Below are positions 10,998 to 18,884 of a DNA stretch of 64,000 nt, one piece after another. How positions within the stretch are numbered: the stretch's first letter is position 1; each line of letters opens with the position of its first letter. The notes beneath the pieces are model-generated. The model was not told where the DNA came from. It made no database searches and saw nothing but the letters and a program-made list of their open reading frames with translations. The position numbers and the translations under genes were made by a program. Source of the DNA: an uncultured Bacteroidales bacterium (GTDB lineage: Bacteria; Bacteroidota; Bacteroidia; Bacteroidales; Paludibacteraceae); NCBI GenBank assembly GCA_900319105.1, contig ONND01000003.1, positions 180,225 to 244,224 on the forward strand. Reading direction: 5' to 3'.

Positions 10998-11525
10998 TTA
11001 TCCACGCTTCTCCAAAGTCTGGAGTACGCCATGAATGGTGTTTTGTCCGCTCTGAAGTGCAGAAACGACATTCTTTGCCGGCGACTGGAGCAAAGCAACC
11101 AATTCGGCGATGAGTTCGTTCTTGGACTTGATAGCGCTGAGGAACTCGAGATTCTGCTTGCCTACGTAAACGGTCTCTTCTACGTACGCAGCTTTGAGTT
11201 GGGGCTTAGCCTCTCCGGTCTTGTCACCTTTGGTAAACTCCTTGATGAGTTTAGCCGGTACGTTACCGGTATTGCTAAGCATGAGGGCGGTGCTACCCTT
11301 GAGTGCGTCAAAAATAGTTGCGTCCACGCCTTTTTTCTCAAGCGCTTTTTGGAGCAAAGTATTCTTAGCGACCAAGAGTTTGATGTCCTGCTTGAAGCAT
11401 GCACGACGCAGTTCGCTTGTCTTAGCCGCATCCAAACCCTCAATATTAACGAGGTAGAAATGCGAATACTCAGCGAGTTGGGCGCCAAGGGCTTCAATGA
11501 CGAGATTTTTATCTTCCTTTTTCAT
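10998..11525 (-). CDS. rplJ: 50S ribosomal protein L10
   Basis: 175 residues. The N-terminal K-E-D-K-N-L-V-I-E-A-L and the A-K-N-T-L-L-Q-K-A-L segment are typical of L10, which anchors L7/L12 dimers to 23S rRNA. It is 23 bp after rplA and before rplL, the conserved order. L10 normally also represses its own operon at the mRNA level; I did not work out a leader structure here. Confidence 0.96.
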   Translation of the reverse strand: MKKEDKNLVIEALGAQLAEYSHFYLVNIEGLDAAKTSELRRACFKQDIKLLVAKNTLLQKALEKKGVDATIFDALKGSTALMLSNTGNVPAKLIKEFTKGDKTGEAKPQLKAAYVEETVYVGKQNLEFLSAIKSKNELIAELVALLQSPAKNVVSALQSGQNTIHGVLQTLEKRG

Positions 11526-11548
11526 ACTTGTCTGTAATTTTTAAGAGA

Positions 11549-12238
11549 TTAAAGCGATTTGGTATCGATCTTAATACCCTGACTCATAGTGCTGGAAAGA
11601 TAAACGCTCTTGATGTACTCACCTTTGGATACAGCCGGCTTGAGGTGCTTGATCATATCGATGAACGCAAGTGCGTTCTCTGCGATCTTGTCTGCCGTGA
11701 AACTAACCTTACCGATAGAGGTGTGTACAATACCGAACTTGTCAACCTTGAAGTCGATCTTACCACCTTTTACCTCCTTGACAGCTTTCGCTACATCCAT
11801 GGTAACGGTACCGCTCTTGGGGTTCGGCATCAGGCCGCGAGGACCCAGCACACGACCCAGAGCACCGATCTTACCCATGATCTGAGGCATGGTGATGATG
11901 ACGTCAATGTCCGTCCATCCACCTTTGATCTTTTCAATATATTCATCCAGACCTACATAGTCAGCACCTGCCTCTTTGGCAGCTGCCTCCTGATCCGGAG
12001 TACAGAGTGCGAGAACGCGAACCACTTTACCCGTTCCGTTAGGAAGTGCGACAACGCCGCGAACCATCTGGTTGGCTTTACGCGGGTCTACACCCAGACG
12101 TACGTCGATATCTACGCTTGCATCGAATTTGGTGGTAGTGATCTCCTTTACGAGAGCAGCTGCCTCTTCGATCGTATAGAGCTTACCTGCTTCAATCTTC
12201 TCAGCAGCAAGCTTCTGTTTTTTTGTCAGTTTTGCCAT
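11549..12238 (-). CDS. rplA: 50S ribosomal protein L1
   Basis: 229 residues, the usual length. It shows the [17 protein letters not shown] strand and the [10 protein letters not shown]-x-G-T-V-T motif of L1. It builds the L1 stalk at the E site and often represses the rplKA mRNA. The gene starts 26 bp after rplK. Confidence 0.97.
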   Translation of the reverse strand: MAKLTKKQKLAAEKIEAGKLYTIEEAAALVKEITTTKFDASVDIDVRLGVDPRKANQMVRGVVALPNGTGKVVRVLALCTPDQEAAAKEAGADYVGLDEYIEKIKGGWTDIDVIITMPQIMGKIGALGRVLGPRGLMPNPKSGTVTMDVAKAVKEVKGGKIDFKVDKFGIVHTSIGKVSFTADKIAENALAFIDMIKHLKPAVSKGEYIKSVYLSSTMSQGIKIDTKSL

Positions 12239-12264
12239 AATTGTTGATGTTGATTGAAGATTAA

Positions 12265-12687
12265 TTACTTAATGGTAATACCCATACTGCGCGCAGTACC
12301 TTTGACCATCTTGAGCGCAGACTCAACGGTGAAGCAGTTGAGGTCCGCCATTTTGTCCGTAGCGATTTGCTTTGCCTGCTCCTCAGTAATCGTTGCTACT
12401 TTGGTACGGTTCGGCTGGTCGCTACCGCTCTTCACCTTAGCTGCCTCGAGAAGCTGGATAGCTACAGGAGGAGTCTTAACGATGAAATCAAACGACTTGT
12501 CCGCATAAACGGTAATGATTACAGGCAGCACTTTACCTGCCTTGTCTTGCGTTCTGGCATTGAACTGTTTGCAGAACTCCATGATGTTCACACCCTTCGA
12601 ACCCAGAGCTGGGCCTACGGGAGGAGCAGGGTTGGCTGCGCCACCTTTGATTTGGAGCTTGATAAAACCAGCAATTTCTTTAGCCAT
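12265..12687 (-). CDS. rplK: 50S ribosomal protein L11
   Basis: 140 residues. The proline-rich N-terminal domain ([11 protein letters not shown]) and the C-terminal rRNA-binding domain (K-T-P-P-V-A ... M-G-I-T-I-K) are complete. It forms the GTPase-associated centre with L10 and L12. It is separated from nusG by a 175-bp gap holding a 7-bp repeat array. Confidence 0.97.
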   Translation of the reverse strand: MAKEIAGFIKLQIKGGAANPAPPVGPALGSKGVNIMEFCKQFNARTQDKAGKVLPVIITVYADKSFDFIVKTPPVAIQLLEAAKVKSGSDQPNRTKVATITEEQAKQIATDKMADLNCFTVESALKMVKGTARSMGITIK

Positions 12688-12733
12688 AGTTTTACTTTGT
12701 TAATAGTTTTTGACTTAGTAACGGATTTATCTA

Positions 12734-12793
12734 AACTTTAAACTCTCAACTTTAGAACTTCTTTCATCTCTAAACTCTCAACTCTAAACTTTA
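12734..12793. repeat. 7-bp repeat array in the nusG-rplK gap
   Basis: Units of the form AACTTTA / AACTCTC / AACTCTA run for 60 bp with one interruption. The rest of the 12688-12862 gap shows no gene. A related array is in the secE-nusG gap (13420-13490). Confidence 0.75.
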
Positions 12794-12862
12794 TTACATC
12801 CTCAGTCGGTTAATAATGTTTGAAACTACCGAGTAGTAACTAACGACCTGTAACGGGGTCTC

Positions 12863-13414
12863 CTACTCTTTTTCTACTTGGTTGTAGCCCAACTCCAGAG
12901 GAGTCTGACGATCAAAGATCGTAACAACTACTTTCAGTTTGTGCTTGTCCGCACTAACCTCCTGGATAGTACCCTTGAAGCCGTTGAACGGACCATCGAC
13001 CACCTTCACACTCTCGCCCACAAGGAAAGTAATCTCACTTGCTGCGCGGGTCTCCGATTCGCTTACGAGGCCAACGAGTTTGTTCACCTCTGCCTGCGAA
13101 ACCGGTTCGGGCTTAGCCGATGTCTTACCACCGCTCAGGAACCCCAGGACGTTCGGGATGTTGCGCAAGAGAGGGAAACTCTCATCGCACAGGTAGCACT
13201 CTACCAGCAGGTAACCGGGGAGCAGATTACGCTCTTTCTCGGTACGCTTGCCGTTTTTGAGAGTCACTACTTTCTCCCGAGGGATCAGCACTTGCGACAC
13301 ATACTCGCGGAAAAGAGACGAAGTAACGAGCGCACTGTTAATGTACTCCTCTACCTTGTTCTCCTTGCCGGAGATAGCACGCAACACATACCATTGTTTT
13401 TTGTTCTCAGCCAT
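12863..13414 (-). CDS. nusG: Transcription termination/antitermination protein NusG
   Basis: 183 residues. The NGN domain comes first (W-Y-V-L-R-A-I-S-G-K-E-N-K-V-E-E-Y) and the C-terminal KOW domain follows (E-S-V-K-V-V-D-G-P-F-N-G-F-K-G-T-I-Q-E-V). It links RNA polymerase to the leading ribosome or to Rho. It lies between secE and rplK in the conserved order. Confidence 0.97.
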   Translation of the reverse strand: MAENKKQWYVLRAISGKENKVEEYINSALVTSSLFREYVSQVLIPREKVVTLKNGKRTEKERNLLPGYLLVECYLCDESFPLLRNIPNVLGFLSGGKTSAKPEPVSQAEVNKLVGLVSESETRAASEITFLVGESVKVVDGPFNGFKGTIQEVSADKHKLKVVVTIFDRQTPLELGYNQVEKE

Positions 13415-13419
13415 AATTC

Positions 13420-13490
13420 GAAACTTAAAACTTTTAACTTTGAAACTTGGAAACTTCTCTCAACTTTCAACTTTAAACTTTCAACTTTTA
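13420..13490. repeat. 7-bp repeat array in the secE-nusG gap
   Basis: AACTTTC/AACTTTA-like units fill almost the whole gap between nusG and secE and run into the last codons of secE. It is the same unit family as 12734-12793. Confidence 0.75.
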
Positions 13491-13676
13491 AAAAAGGCCG
13501 TAAACAAACGTCATGATGGACTCAAAGCACCAATCCATAAGCCATACGATCAGTGCCAGTATTATGGAAGCGATCAATACTATCACTGCACTTTGCGCCA
13601 ACTCTTTGCGGGTCGGCCAACTTGTCTTGTGGACCAGTTCGTTGTACGATTCTTTTACGTTTTCTACAAAAGCCAT
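13488..13676 (-). CDS. secE: Preprotein translocase subunit SecE
   Basis: 62 residues, the short single-helix form. The amphipathic N-terminal part (E-S-Y-N-E-L-V-H-K-T-S-W-P-T-R-K-E-L) is followed by one membrane helix (A-V-I-V-L-I-A-S-I-I-L-A-L-I-V-W). It clamps SecY in the Sec translocon. It precedes nusG, as is usual. Confidence 0.95.
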   Translation of the reverse strand: MAFVENVKESYNELVHKTSWPTRKELAQSAVIVLIASIILALIVWLMDWCFESIMTFVYGLF

Positions 13677-13886
13677 ATCAGTAGAATTTTTATTTGTTAT
13701 CTTTACTATTCTTTATATAATATCTTTTCTGTTTCCGTCTTTAGGTCATCAACCTAATTCCGCAACATAATCCGGCTCTAACATGTGTTAAAGTCGAATC
13801 GGAAGCTATGTCTTGTAACAATAACTCCGTTCCCCTTGTGGGGACGAAGCTAACCTGTAACACTTGGTTGGCTTCGAGGAGTTTTG

Positions 13887-13957
13887 CACGGAAGGCAGGA
13901 ATCGAACCCACATTAACGGTTTTGGAGACCGCTCTCCTACCATTGGAGGACTTCCGT
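13887..13957 (-). tRNA. tRNA-Trp (CCA)
   Basis: A cloverleaf can be drawn on the minus strand: acceptor ACGGAAG/CTTCCGT, anticodon stem GCGGT/ACCGT around the loop CTCCAAA (anticodon CCA), and a T loop TTCGATT. The 3' CCA is not encoded. It lies between tuf and secE, its conserved place in Bacteroidales. Confidence 0.93.
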
Positions 13958-13962
13958 ATAAC

Positions 13963-13982
13963 TTAGGGCCGAAGCCCTAAGT
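13963..13982. other. Perfect hairpin in the tuf-tRNA-Trp gap
   Basis: CTTAGGGC, CGAA loop, GCCCTAAG: an 8-bp stem just upstream of tRNA-Trp. Two further hairpins follow at about 14003-14025 (CCCCGCAAATT/AATTTGTGGGG) and 14032-14081 (GCATAGGTC/GACCTATGC with a GC-rich inside). None has a good T run, so they look like processing signals or weak terminators between tuf and tRNA-Trp. Confidence 0.5.
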
Positions 13983-14095
13983 GTTTTCCCTTTCGGGGTC
14001 CCCGCAAATTTTAATTTGTGGGGGAATTCGGAGGCATAGGTCGCCCGTCCATTTAGCGGAGCGGTACGGACCTATGCGATCCTATTGCCGACGAA

Positions 14096-15280
14096 TTAGT
14101 CGATGAGTTTGGTGATCTGACCCGAACCTACGGTACGGCCACCCTCACGGATTGCGAAACGCAGACCCTCAGAGCAAGCTACCGGATAGATCAGCTTAAC
14201 CTGAATCTCGAGGTTATCACCCGGCATTACCATCTCAGTTCCTTCCGGCAGAGTGATCTCACCGGTAACGTCCATTGTACGGATGTAGAACTGCGGACGA
14301 TAGTGGTTGTGGAACGGAGTATGACGGCCACCCTCTTCTTTCTTCAGGATATAAACCGAAGCCTTGAACTCGCTGTACGGTTTAACCATACCCGGGTGAG
14401 TCAATACCATACCACGCTTAACCTCATCTTTGTCGATACCACGGAGGAGCAGACCTACGTTATCACCAGCCTCACCCTGATCCAACAGTTTGCGGAACAT
14501 CTCAACGCCGGTTACAACGCTCTTCTTGCCATCAGCGCCAAGACCGATGAGCTGAACCTCGTCACCAACTTTGATGACACCGGTCTCGATACGACCTGTT
14601 GCTACAGTACCACGACCGGTGATGGAGAATACATCCTCAACCGGCATCAGGAACGGTTTATCAACGGCACGTACAGGCAGCTGGATCCAGTTGTCGCAAG
14701 CATCCATCAACTCCATTATCTTCTCCTCCCACTCAGGAACACCGTTCAGTGCACCCAGTGCGGAACCGCGGATAACAGGAGTGTTGTCACCATCGAAATC
14801 ATAGAAGTTCAACAGCTCACGCATCTCCATCTCAACGAGATCCAACATCTCAGGATCGTCAACCATATCGCACTTGTTCATAAATACAACCAGGCGCGGT
14901 ACGTTTACTTGGCGAGCCAACAGAATGTGCTCGCGGGTCTGAGGCATAGGACCATCAGTTGCAGCAACTACGATGATTGCACCATCCATCTGAGCGGCAC
15001 CGGTAACCATGTTCTTTACATAGTCAGCGTGGGGGCAGTCTACGTGTGCGTAGTGACGGTTAGCTGTTTGATACTCTACGTGAGCGGTGTTGATAGTAAT
15101 ACCACGCTCTTTCTCCTCAGGAGCGTTATCGATAGAATCGAACGAACGCTGCTCTGAAAGACCTTTCTTTGCCAATACAGTTGTAATAGCTGCGGTCAGA
15201 GTCGTTTTTCCGTGGTCAACGTGACCGATGGTACCGATGTTTACGTGCGGTTTCGAACGGTCAAATTTTTCTTTTGCCAT
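14096..15280 (-). CDS. tuf: Elongation factor Tu
   Basis: 394 residues. It has the G1 loop G-H-V-D-H-G-K-T (residues 19-26), the D-x-P-G region (D-C-P-H-A-D) and the N-K-C-D motif, followed by domains 2 and 3. It delivers aminoacyl-tRNA to the ribosome. It lies between a tRNA cluster and tRNA-Trp/secE, so it is probably part of one large transcript that starts at the tRNA promoter (15802-15833). Confidence 0.98.
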   Translation of the reverse strand: MAKEKFDRSKPHVNIGTIGHVDHGKTTLTAAITTVLAKKGLSEQRSFDSIDNAPEEKERGITINTAHVEYQTANRHYAHVDCPHADYVKNMVTGAAQMDGAIIVVAATDGPMPQTREHILLARQVNVPRLVVFMNKCDMVDDPEMLDLVEMEMRELLNFYDFDGDNTPVIRGSALGALNGVPEWEEKIMELMDACDNWIQLPVRAVDKPFLMPVEDVFSITGRGTVATGRIETGVIKVGDEVQLIGLGADGKKSVVTGVEMFRKLLDQGEAGDNVGLLLRGIDKDEVKRGMVLTHPGMVKPYSEFKASVYILKKEEGGRHTPFHNHYRPQFYIRTMDVTGEITLPEGTEMVMPGDNLEIQVKLIYPVACSEGLRFAIREGGRTVGSGQITKLID

Positions 15281-15350
15281 AATAATTCTTTAAATTTTTT
15301 ATTAACGTTAATAAACAAAAATTGTTTAATTATTGTCATTTTTCCGGACT

Positions 15351-15378
15351 CGTGTACTCTGTACTTTGTCCCTTTGTA
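15351..15378. repeat. Heptamer element upstream of tuf
   Basis: Units ...GTGTA, CTCTGTA, CTTTGTC, CCTTTGTA: a partial copy of the 7-7-7-8-7 element found inside coding sequences at 20646, 40276, 42165 and 44165. It lies in the tuf/tRNA-Thr gap, which otherwise shows only AT-rich leader. Confidence 0.6.
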
Positions 15379-15427
15379 CTTAAAAAAGGTCGGTCAATGT
15401 TTGACCGTTGACCAACCTATATTCATG

Positions 15428-15499
<72 letters not shown>

Positions 15500-15504
15500 A
15501 TAAG

Positions 15505-15546
15505 AGCGAAAGACGGGACTCAAACTATCGACTGAGCTACTTTCGC
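15505..15546 (-). pseudogene. tRNA-Gly remnant with internal deletion
   Basis: On the minus strand the acceptor stem GCGAAAG/CTTTCGC, the start of the D arm (TAGCTCAGTCGATAG) and the T loop plus 3' T-stem half (TTTGAGT CCCGT) are present in 42 nt. The 3' half of the D arm, the whole anticodon arm, the variable loop and the 5' half of the T stem are missing. The acceptor and position, between tRNA-Thr(GGT) and tRNA-Tyr, match the tRNA-Gly of other Bacteroidales. It cannot work as a tRNA. Confidence 0.75.
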
Positions 15547-15575
15547 GAAGAATTGCAGCCTGTCGCGCAATTGTG

Positions 15576-15658
15576 TGGGTGCGGATGGATTCGAACCACC
15601 GAAGTCGAAAGACAGCAGATTTACAGTCTGCCCCATTTGGCCACTCTGGAACACACCC
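15576..15658 (-). tRNA. tRNA-Tyr (GTA)
   Basis: 83 nt with the long variable arm of tRNA-Tyr. The acceptor is GGGTGTG/CGCACCC (one G-T pair), the anticodon stem GCAGA/TCTGC with loop CTGTAAA (anticodon GTA), and the T stem GGTGG/CCATC. Confidence 0.93.
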
Positions 15659-15696
15659 GTTTATCAAAGAACGTCTCGTCCGTTGCCGAACGCGAG

Positions 15697-15769
15697 AGCC
15701 TCTAGTCGGACTCGAACCAACGACCGCTGGATTACAAATCTAGTGCTCTACCAACTGAGCTATAGAGGC
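15697..15769 (-). tRNA. tRNA-Thr (TGT)
   Basis: Acceptor GCCTCTA/TAGAGGC and D arm GCTCAGTTGGTAGAGC. The anticodon stem CTAGA/TCCAG has one mismatch and the loop TTTGTAA holds the anticodon TGT. It is the first gene after the promoter at 15802-15833. Confidence 0.92.
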
Positions 15770-15801
15770 GTTCGTCAATACACTTCCGACGAAAAAGCGT
15801 G

Positions 15802-15833
15802 CAAAAGTACTGCTTTTTTTTGATATGACCAAA
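15802..15833 (-). promoter_or_regulatory. Promoter of the tRNA-tuf transcript
   Basis: On the minus strand TTTG (15830-15833), 20 bp, TACTTTTG (15802-15809). The whole box-to-box sequence, including the spacer, is the same as the promoter of tRNA-Phe on the plus strand at 44470-44501. Confidence 0.8.
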
Positions 15834-15857
15834 TCTTTTTGCAAAAAAATTGCATTT

Positions 15858-16772
15858 TTAGTCATTTTTCTTGATTTTGTCACTTAAATTTGCACTTTTC
15901 GCCCTCGGATGAGTCTGCATATACACTTTTTTGATCTGCTCGAAGGTGGTGTGCGTATAGACCTGGGTCGTACTCAATGAAGCATGTCCGAGAAGGGTCT
16001 GGATAGCACGGATATCCGCCCCGTTATCCAGCATCGTAGTAGCAAAAGTATGACGCAGTACGTGCGGCGAGTGTTTCTTGAGCGTCGAGACCTCCCCCAT
16101 ACGCGCGCGCACTATTCTATATAAGGTATATTTCGTCAGTTTGGGGAAGAAGCGGTCATTTATCTCGTTCCCGCGAGCCGCCATGTACTCCTTGATCTGC
16201 GCAATGAGTGAGTCGCCGATCGGCACTATCCGTTCCTTGCGCCGCTTACCGAAGATGCGAACCTGACCTTGACTCAGATCAAAATCCCCGTCTCTCAGCC
16301 CTAACAACTCTGCCTGTCGCATGCCGGTTTGGTATAACAATGCGATGATGAGATTATCCCGGAGGTTCTCATAACTCTCCTCCTCTACGGGGGAGCCGGA
16401 GGAAACCTTGGGGGCTAACGCCGCCTCCATCTCTTCTTCACGGAAGAAGACAGGTAATGGTTTGTCTGCCTTGGGAGGGATGATACGGGCCGTGATATCC
16501 CGCTTCACGATTTTCTGGCGCAGGAGAAACTTGTAGAAACTCCGTAATGCCGATAACTTCCGCTTGACAGATCTTGGCGACTGGTGTTGCTGCTCGATCA
16601 TATCTAACATCCAACTCTTCACATCGCTTTCATCCACCTCCTCCGGATTGAACTCTGCGATCTCCCATCCCATAAAACGACAGAAATCCCGCAGATCATC
16701 GTGGTATGCTTCCACGGTGCGCTGCGAGTATTTCCGCTCAATCGCAATATAATCCAAGAAATGCTGAATCAC
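15858..16772 (-). CDS. xerC: Tyrosine recombinase XerC-like
   Basis: About 304 residues. The N-terminal SAM-like core-binding domain (F-L-D-Y-I-A-I-E-R-K-Y-S-Q-R-T-V-E-A-Y) is followed by the catalytic domain with Arg in T-G-M-R-Q-A-E, H-V-L-R-H-T-F-A, L-L-G-H-A-S and the Tyr nucleophile in T-Q-V-Y-T-H-T. It probably resolves chromosome dimers at dif. The reading frame is open back to an ATG at 16799, but the -7 box TACCTTTG (16777-16784) lies inside that stretch, so GTG at 16772 is the better start and the mRNA would be nearly leaderless. Residues about 130-140 are encoded by a GC-rich palindromic element (16384-16406). It is next to the tuf-tRNA cluster, as in other Bacteroidales. Confidence 0.85.
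   Translation of the reverse strand: MIQHFLDYIAIERKYSQRTVEAYHDDLRDFCRFMGWEIAEFNPEEVDESDVKSWMLDMIEQQHQSPRSVKRKLSALRSFYKFLLRQKIVKRDITARIIPPKADKPLPVFFREEEMEAALAPKVSSGSPVEEESYENLRDNLIIALLYQTGMRQAELLGLRDGDFDLSQGQVRIFGKRRKERIVPIGDSLIAQIKEYMAARGNEINDRFFPKLTKYTLYRIVRARMGEVSTLKKHSPHVLRHTFATTMLDNGADIRAIQTLLGHASLSTTQVYTHTTFEQIKKVYMQTHPRAKSANLSDKIKKND
16384..16406. repeat. GC-rich palindrome-type repeat inside xerC
   Basis: CTCTACGGGGGAGCCGGAGG belongs to a short dispersed family with a CTCCGGCTCCCCC core; the others are near 35332, 42054 and 44010. Here it codes for the variable linker between the two XerC domains (S-G-S-P-V-E-E-E). Confidence 0.5.
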
Positions 16773-16776
16773 GGTG

Positions 16777-16807
16777 CAAAGGTACAACAAATATTGCATA
16801 TATGCAA
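16777..16807 (-). promoter_or_regulatory. Promoter of xerC
   Basis: TTG (16805-16807), 20 bp, TACCTTTG (16777-16784) on the minus strand. The predicted start of transcription falls at or next to the GTG start codon at 16772. Confidence 0.65.
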
Positions 16808-16977
16808 GGATTTGCCGATAAAAATTAAATTTATTTAGATTTTTAGCGGAAAAGACTTGTTATTCGCACAAACGTGCGTCCAGTATTTCCTGGTGGCACT
16901 CGTTTATATAAACAACCGGGTCATCGATAGCATTGATGAGATTTACTACTGCGAGTGTGCCTCTGGCATACTTACGC

Positions 16978-17009
16978 AAAAAACTCCCACAGCATCGCTG
17001 CTATGGGAG
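16978..17009 (-). terminator. Terminator after the Dcu transporter gene
   Basis: The minus strand reads CTCCCATAGCA, GCGA loop, TGCTGTGGGAG, TTTTTT: an 11-bp stem (one mismatch) with a T run. It lies about 30 bp past the stop at 17040. The remaining gap to xerC (16808-16977) shows no gene. Confidence 0.85.
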
Positions 17010-17039
17010 CCACAAATGAAGAAGAAAAAGGATCGCTAT

Positions 17040-18371
17040 TTATCCATACAGCAGGCTGGCGATCAGGTAACCGATGCCGATGGAGACAAAGGTGGTGATG
17101 AAGCCCGCCAGTTGGAAGGAATGGTTGATGACAAACTTACCGATATGCGTGGTACCTGTCCGGTCAAAACCGATAGCGGCTACCTCCGTCGGGTAGTTCG
17201 GCAGGAAGAAATATCCGTTGACAGCCGGGAAGAGGGCGAGCAGTATATGCGGCGGCACGCCAAGCGCCAAGCCGACAGGGTACAAGGTCTTTGCCGTAGC
17301 AGCCTGCGAGAAGAGCATGATGCTGAACAGGAACAGCGGTATCGCGAACAGGATCGGCCATGACGTGAAGATACCTGCCACGGAGCCCATGATGACCTCT
17401 TGGTTACCAAGGAAGAAGGTGCTACCCATCCACGCCACACCGAAGATCGACACCATGGCGTTCATACCCGACGCGAACACATTGCCTTTCACCGCATCGC
17501 GCACGTCCGCCTTGCCCACTAACAGGATCAAGGCGGCGATGGACATCATGATGATCTCGATGATATAGTTCATGTTCATCGGTTCGCCTCGGAAACTCGG
17601 TCGCATAGCAGGTATAGAGCCGAAGAGTACCACCAGCACTACGCCCAGCAGGAACGCCAATACCGCCCACATAGCACGCGGGTTATGTTCCGCCTTTTCT
17701 TCCTGAACGGCTTCTGCCTCGGGGGCAATCAGTCCCTCACGCACACGGCGTTGGTACTCGGGGTCTTGCTCCAGCGGTTTGCCGACGAAGTTCTGCACGA
17801 GTGCCGCGACGAAGATCGCGATGAGCGATGCCGGCACGGTGATGATCATGATCTCCTTAATACCGATTCCCGCCCCACCGAGCATGGTCTGGGACAAGAT
17901 AGCTGCCGTAGCCGCCGACACCGGTGAGCCGGTGATACCCAAGGACGCCGCAATCGTGGAGACGGCGAGCGGTCGCTCCGGTCGCACTTTCTCCTTGTAG
18001 GCTATCTCCGAGATGATCGGCAGCAGCGCATAGCAGGTATGCGCCGTGCCTGCCAGGAAACAGAACAGCCAGGTCACAAACGGTGCGTAGAAAGTGATAT
18101 GCGTCGGGTGACGCCGAAGTATCTTCGCCGCGATCTGCACCATGTAATCGAGACCTCCGGCCGCCTGCAGTGCCGCGGAGGCGGTGATGACGGACACGAT
18201 GATCAGCATCACATCCACGGGGATGATACCGGGTTCGAGACCGAAGCAGAAGACAAGGATGAACACGCCTACCATGCCGTAGATACCCAGGCCGATAGAC
18301 CCTACTTTCGCGCCGATGAAGATCATCACCAGCACGACCAGCAGTTGCGCTATAATCAGAAACGTTGCCAT
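17040..18371 (-). CDS. Anaerobic C4-dicarboxylate transporter (Dcu family)
   Basis: 443 residues with about 11-12 membrane helices, starting M-A-T-F-L-I-I-A-Q-L-L. It shows the DcuA/DcuB pattern: G-L-G-I-Y-G-M-V-G near the N terminus, A-G-G-L-D-Y-M-V-Q-I-A, H-P-T-H-I-T-F-Y-A-P and the C-terminal F-L-P-N-Y-P-T-E-V-A-A-I. It exchanges fumarate, malate or aspartate for succinate during anaerobic growth. DcuA and DcuB cannot be told apart here. The frame is open to 18473 but that part overlaps the upstream lipoprotein gene; start 18371 leaves a 10-bp gap. A terminator follows. Confidence 0.88.
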   Translation of the reverse strand: MATFLIIAQLLVVLVMIFIGAKVGSIGLGIYGMVGVFILVFCFGLEPGIIPVDVMLIIVSVITASAALQAAGGLDYMVQIAAKILRRHPTHITFYAPFVTWLFCFLAGTAHTCYALLPIISEIAYKEKVRPERPLAVSTIAASLGITGSPVSAATAAILSQTMLGGAGIGIKEIMIITVPASLIAIFVAALVQNFVGKPLEQDPEYQRRVREGLIAPEAEAVQEEKAEHNPRAMWAVLAFLLGVVLVVLFGSIPAMRPSFRGEPMNMNYIIEIIMMSIAALILLVGKADVRDAVKGNVFASGMNAMVSIFGVAWMGSTFFLGNQEVIMGSVAGIFTSWPILFAIPLFLFSIMLFSQAATAKTLYPVGLALGVPPHILLALFPAVNGYFFLPNYPTEVAAIGFDRTGTTHIGKFVINHSFQLAGFITTFVSIGIGYLIASLLYG

Positions 18372-18381
18372 TGCAGGGATG

Positions 18382-18849
18382 CTATTCAGATACGGTCCAT
18401 TCGGGAGTGTAGGGTTCGGTGATAGAACCGAGCTGGGTATCGTTGCGGAAGGGGAAAACCTCTTTGGCGACAAAGATACGCTTCAAGTCCGGAGAGTAGA
18501 AACGCAGTTGCACGTCACCGCCTGCTTCCGTAGCGGGTGAGATATAGAGCCAATAGAAGCCGTAGTCCGCTTTGTAGGTAGCGATACCGCAACACTTGTC
18601 TCCCATGAAAGCAGCCAACGTACCTTCGTTTTGTGCAAAGGACACTTTGACGATGGCGGTCATGGAAGCGGCCATGTTGTTTTCGCCGGTGACCCAATTG
18701 GGGTTTTCGGTGGTACCCGGATCCACATAAGGATTGACCGGTTCCTCTTTGCCCTTACAGCCTGTTAGAATACAGAACACAGAGCATAGAACACAAAACG
18801 ATAGTGCTCTTGCCAAATTACATTTTTTTACCTGTAACATATTGTTCAT
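18382..18849 (-). CDS. Lipoprotein of unknown function
   Basis: 155 residues with a lipoprotein signal and the lipobox L-T-G-C. The mature part contains a Gly/Ala-poor beta-type domain (A-S-M-T-A-I-V-K-V-S-F ... A-A-F-M-G-D-K-C-C-G-I-A) resembling small domains also found in Bacteroidales surface proteins. Its signal peptide is encoded by a 7-bp tandem repeat (18767-18801), which gives a 7-residue periodicity. The start codon and first codons sit within the decayed remains of a T9SS tail (18818-18884). It is 10 bp before the Dcu gene, so the two are probably co-transcribed. Confidence 0.7.
   Translation of the reverse strand: MNNMLQVKKCNLARALSFCVLCSVFCILTGCKGKEEPVNPYVDPGTTENPNWVTGENNMAASMTAIVKVSFAQNEGTLAAFMGDKCCGIATYKADYGFYWLYISPATEAGGDVQLRFYSPDLKRIFVAKEVFPFRNDTQLGSITEPYTPEWTVSE
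18767..18801. repeat. 7-bp tandem repeat in a lipoprotein signal sequence
   Basis: AGAATAC, AGAACAC, AGAGCAT, AGAACAC, AAAACGA: five degenerate 7-bp units. A copy change would shift the frame inside the signal peptide of the 18382-18849 lipoprotein. Confidence 0.7.
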
Positions 18850-18884
18850 TGTTTTGAATTATTCTACATTTAGTTTTCGATTAT
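18818..18884 (-). pseudogene. Decayed T9SS C-terminal tail
   Basis: In one minus-strand frame the sequence reads R-I-I-Q-N-N-E-Q-Y-V-T-G-K-K-M-stop, close to the end of the 3075-residue protein (V-I-I-R-N-N-E-R-Y-D-V-T-G-K-K-L). Upstream of it I-I-E-N is shared too, but in another frame. It looks like the end of a lost T9SS cargo gene. The lipoprotein gene that follows starts inside it, just as the 19010-20380 gene starts inside the tail of the 3075-residue gene. Confidence 0.6.

Noticed and set aside
12734-13490. Arrays in the ribosomal gaps as a CRISPR array
   Set aside because: Units are 7 bp without spacers and no cas gene is in the window. The same holds for the 11-bp arrays.
2217-15280. 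Foreign or unusual genes within the polymerase and ribosomal block
   Set aside because: Gene order, lengths and motifs are ordinary; only the gaps are unusual.
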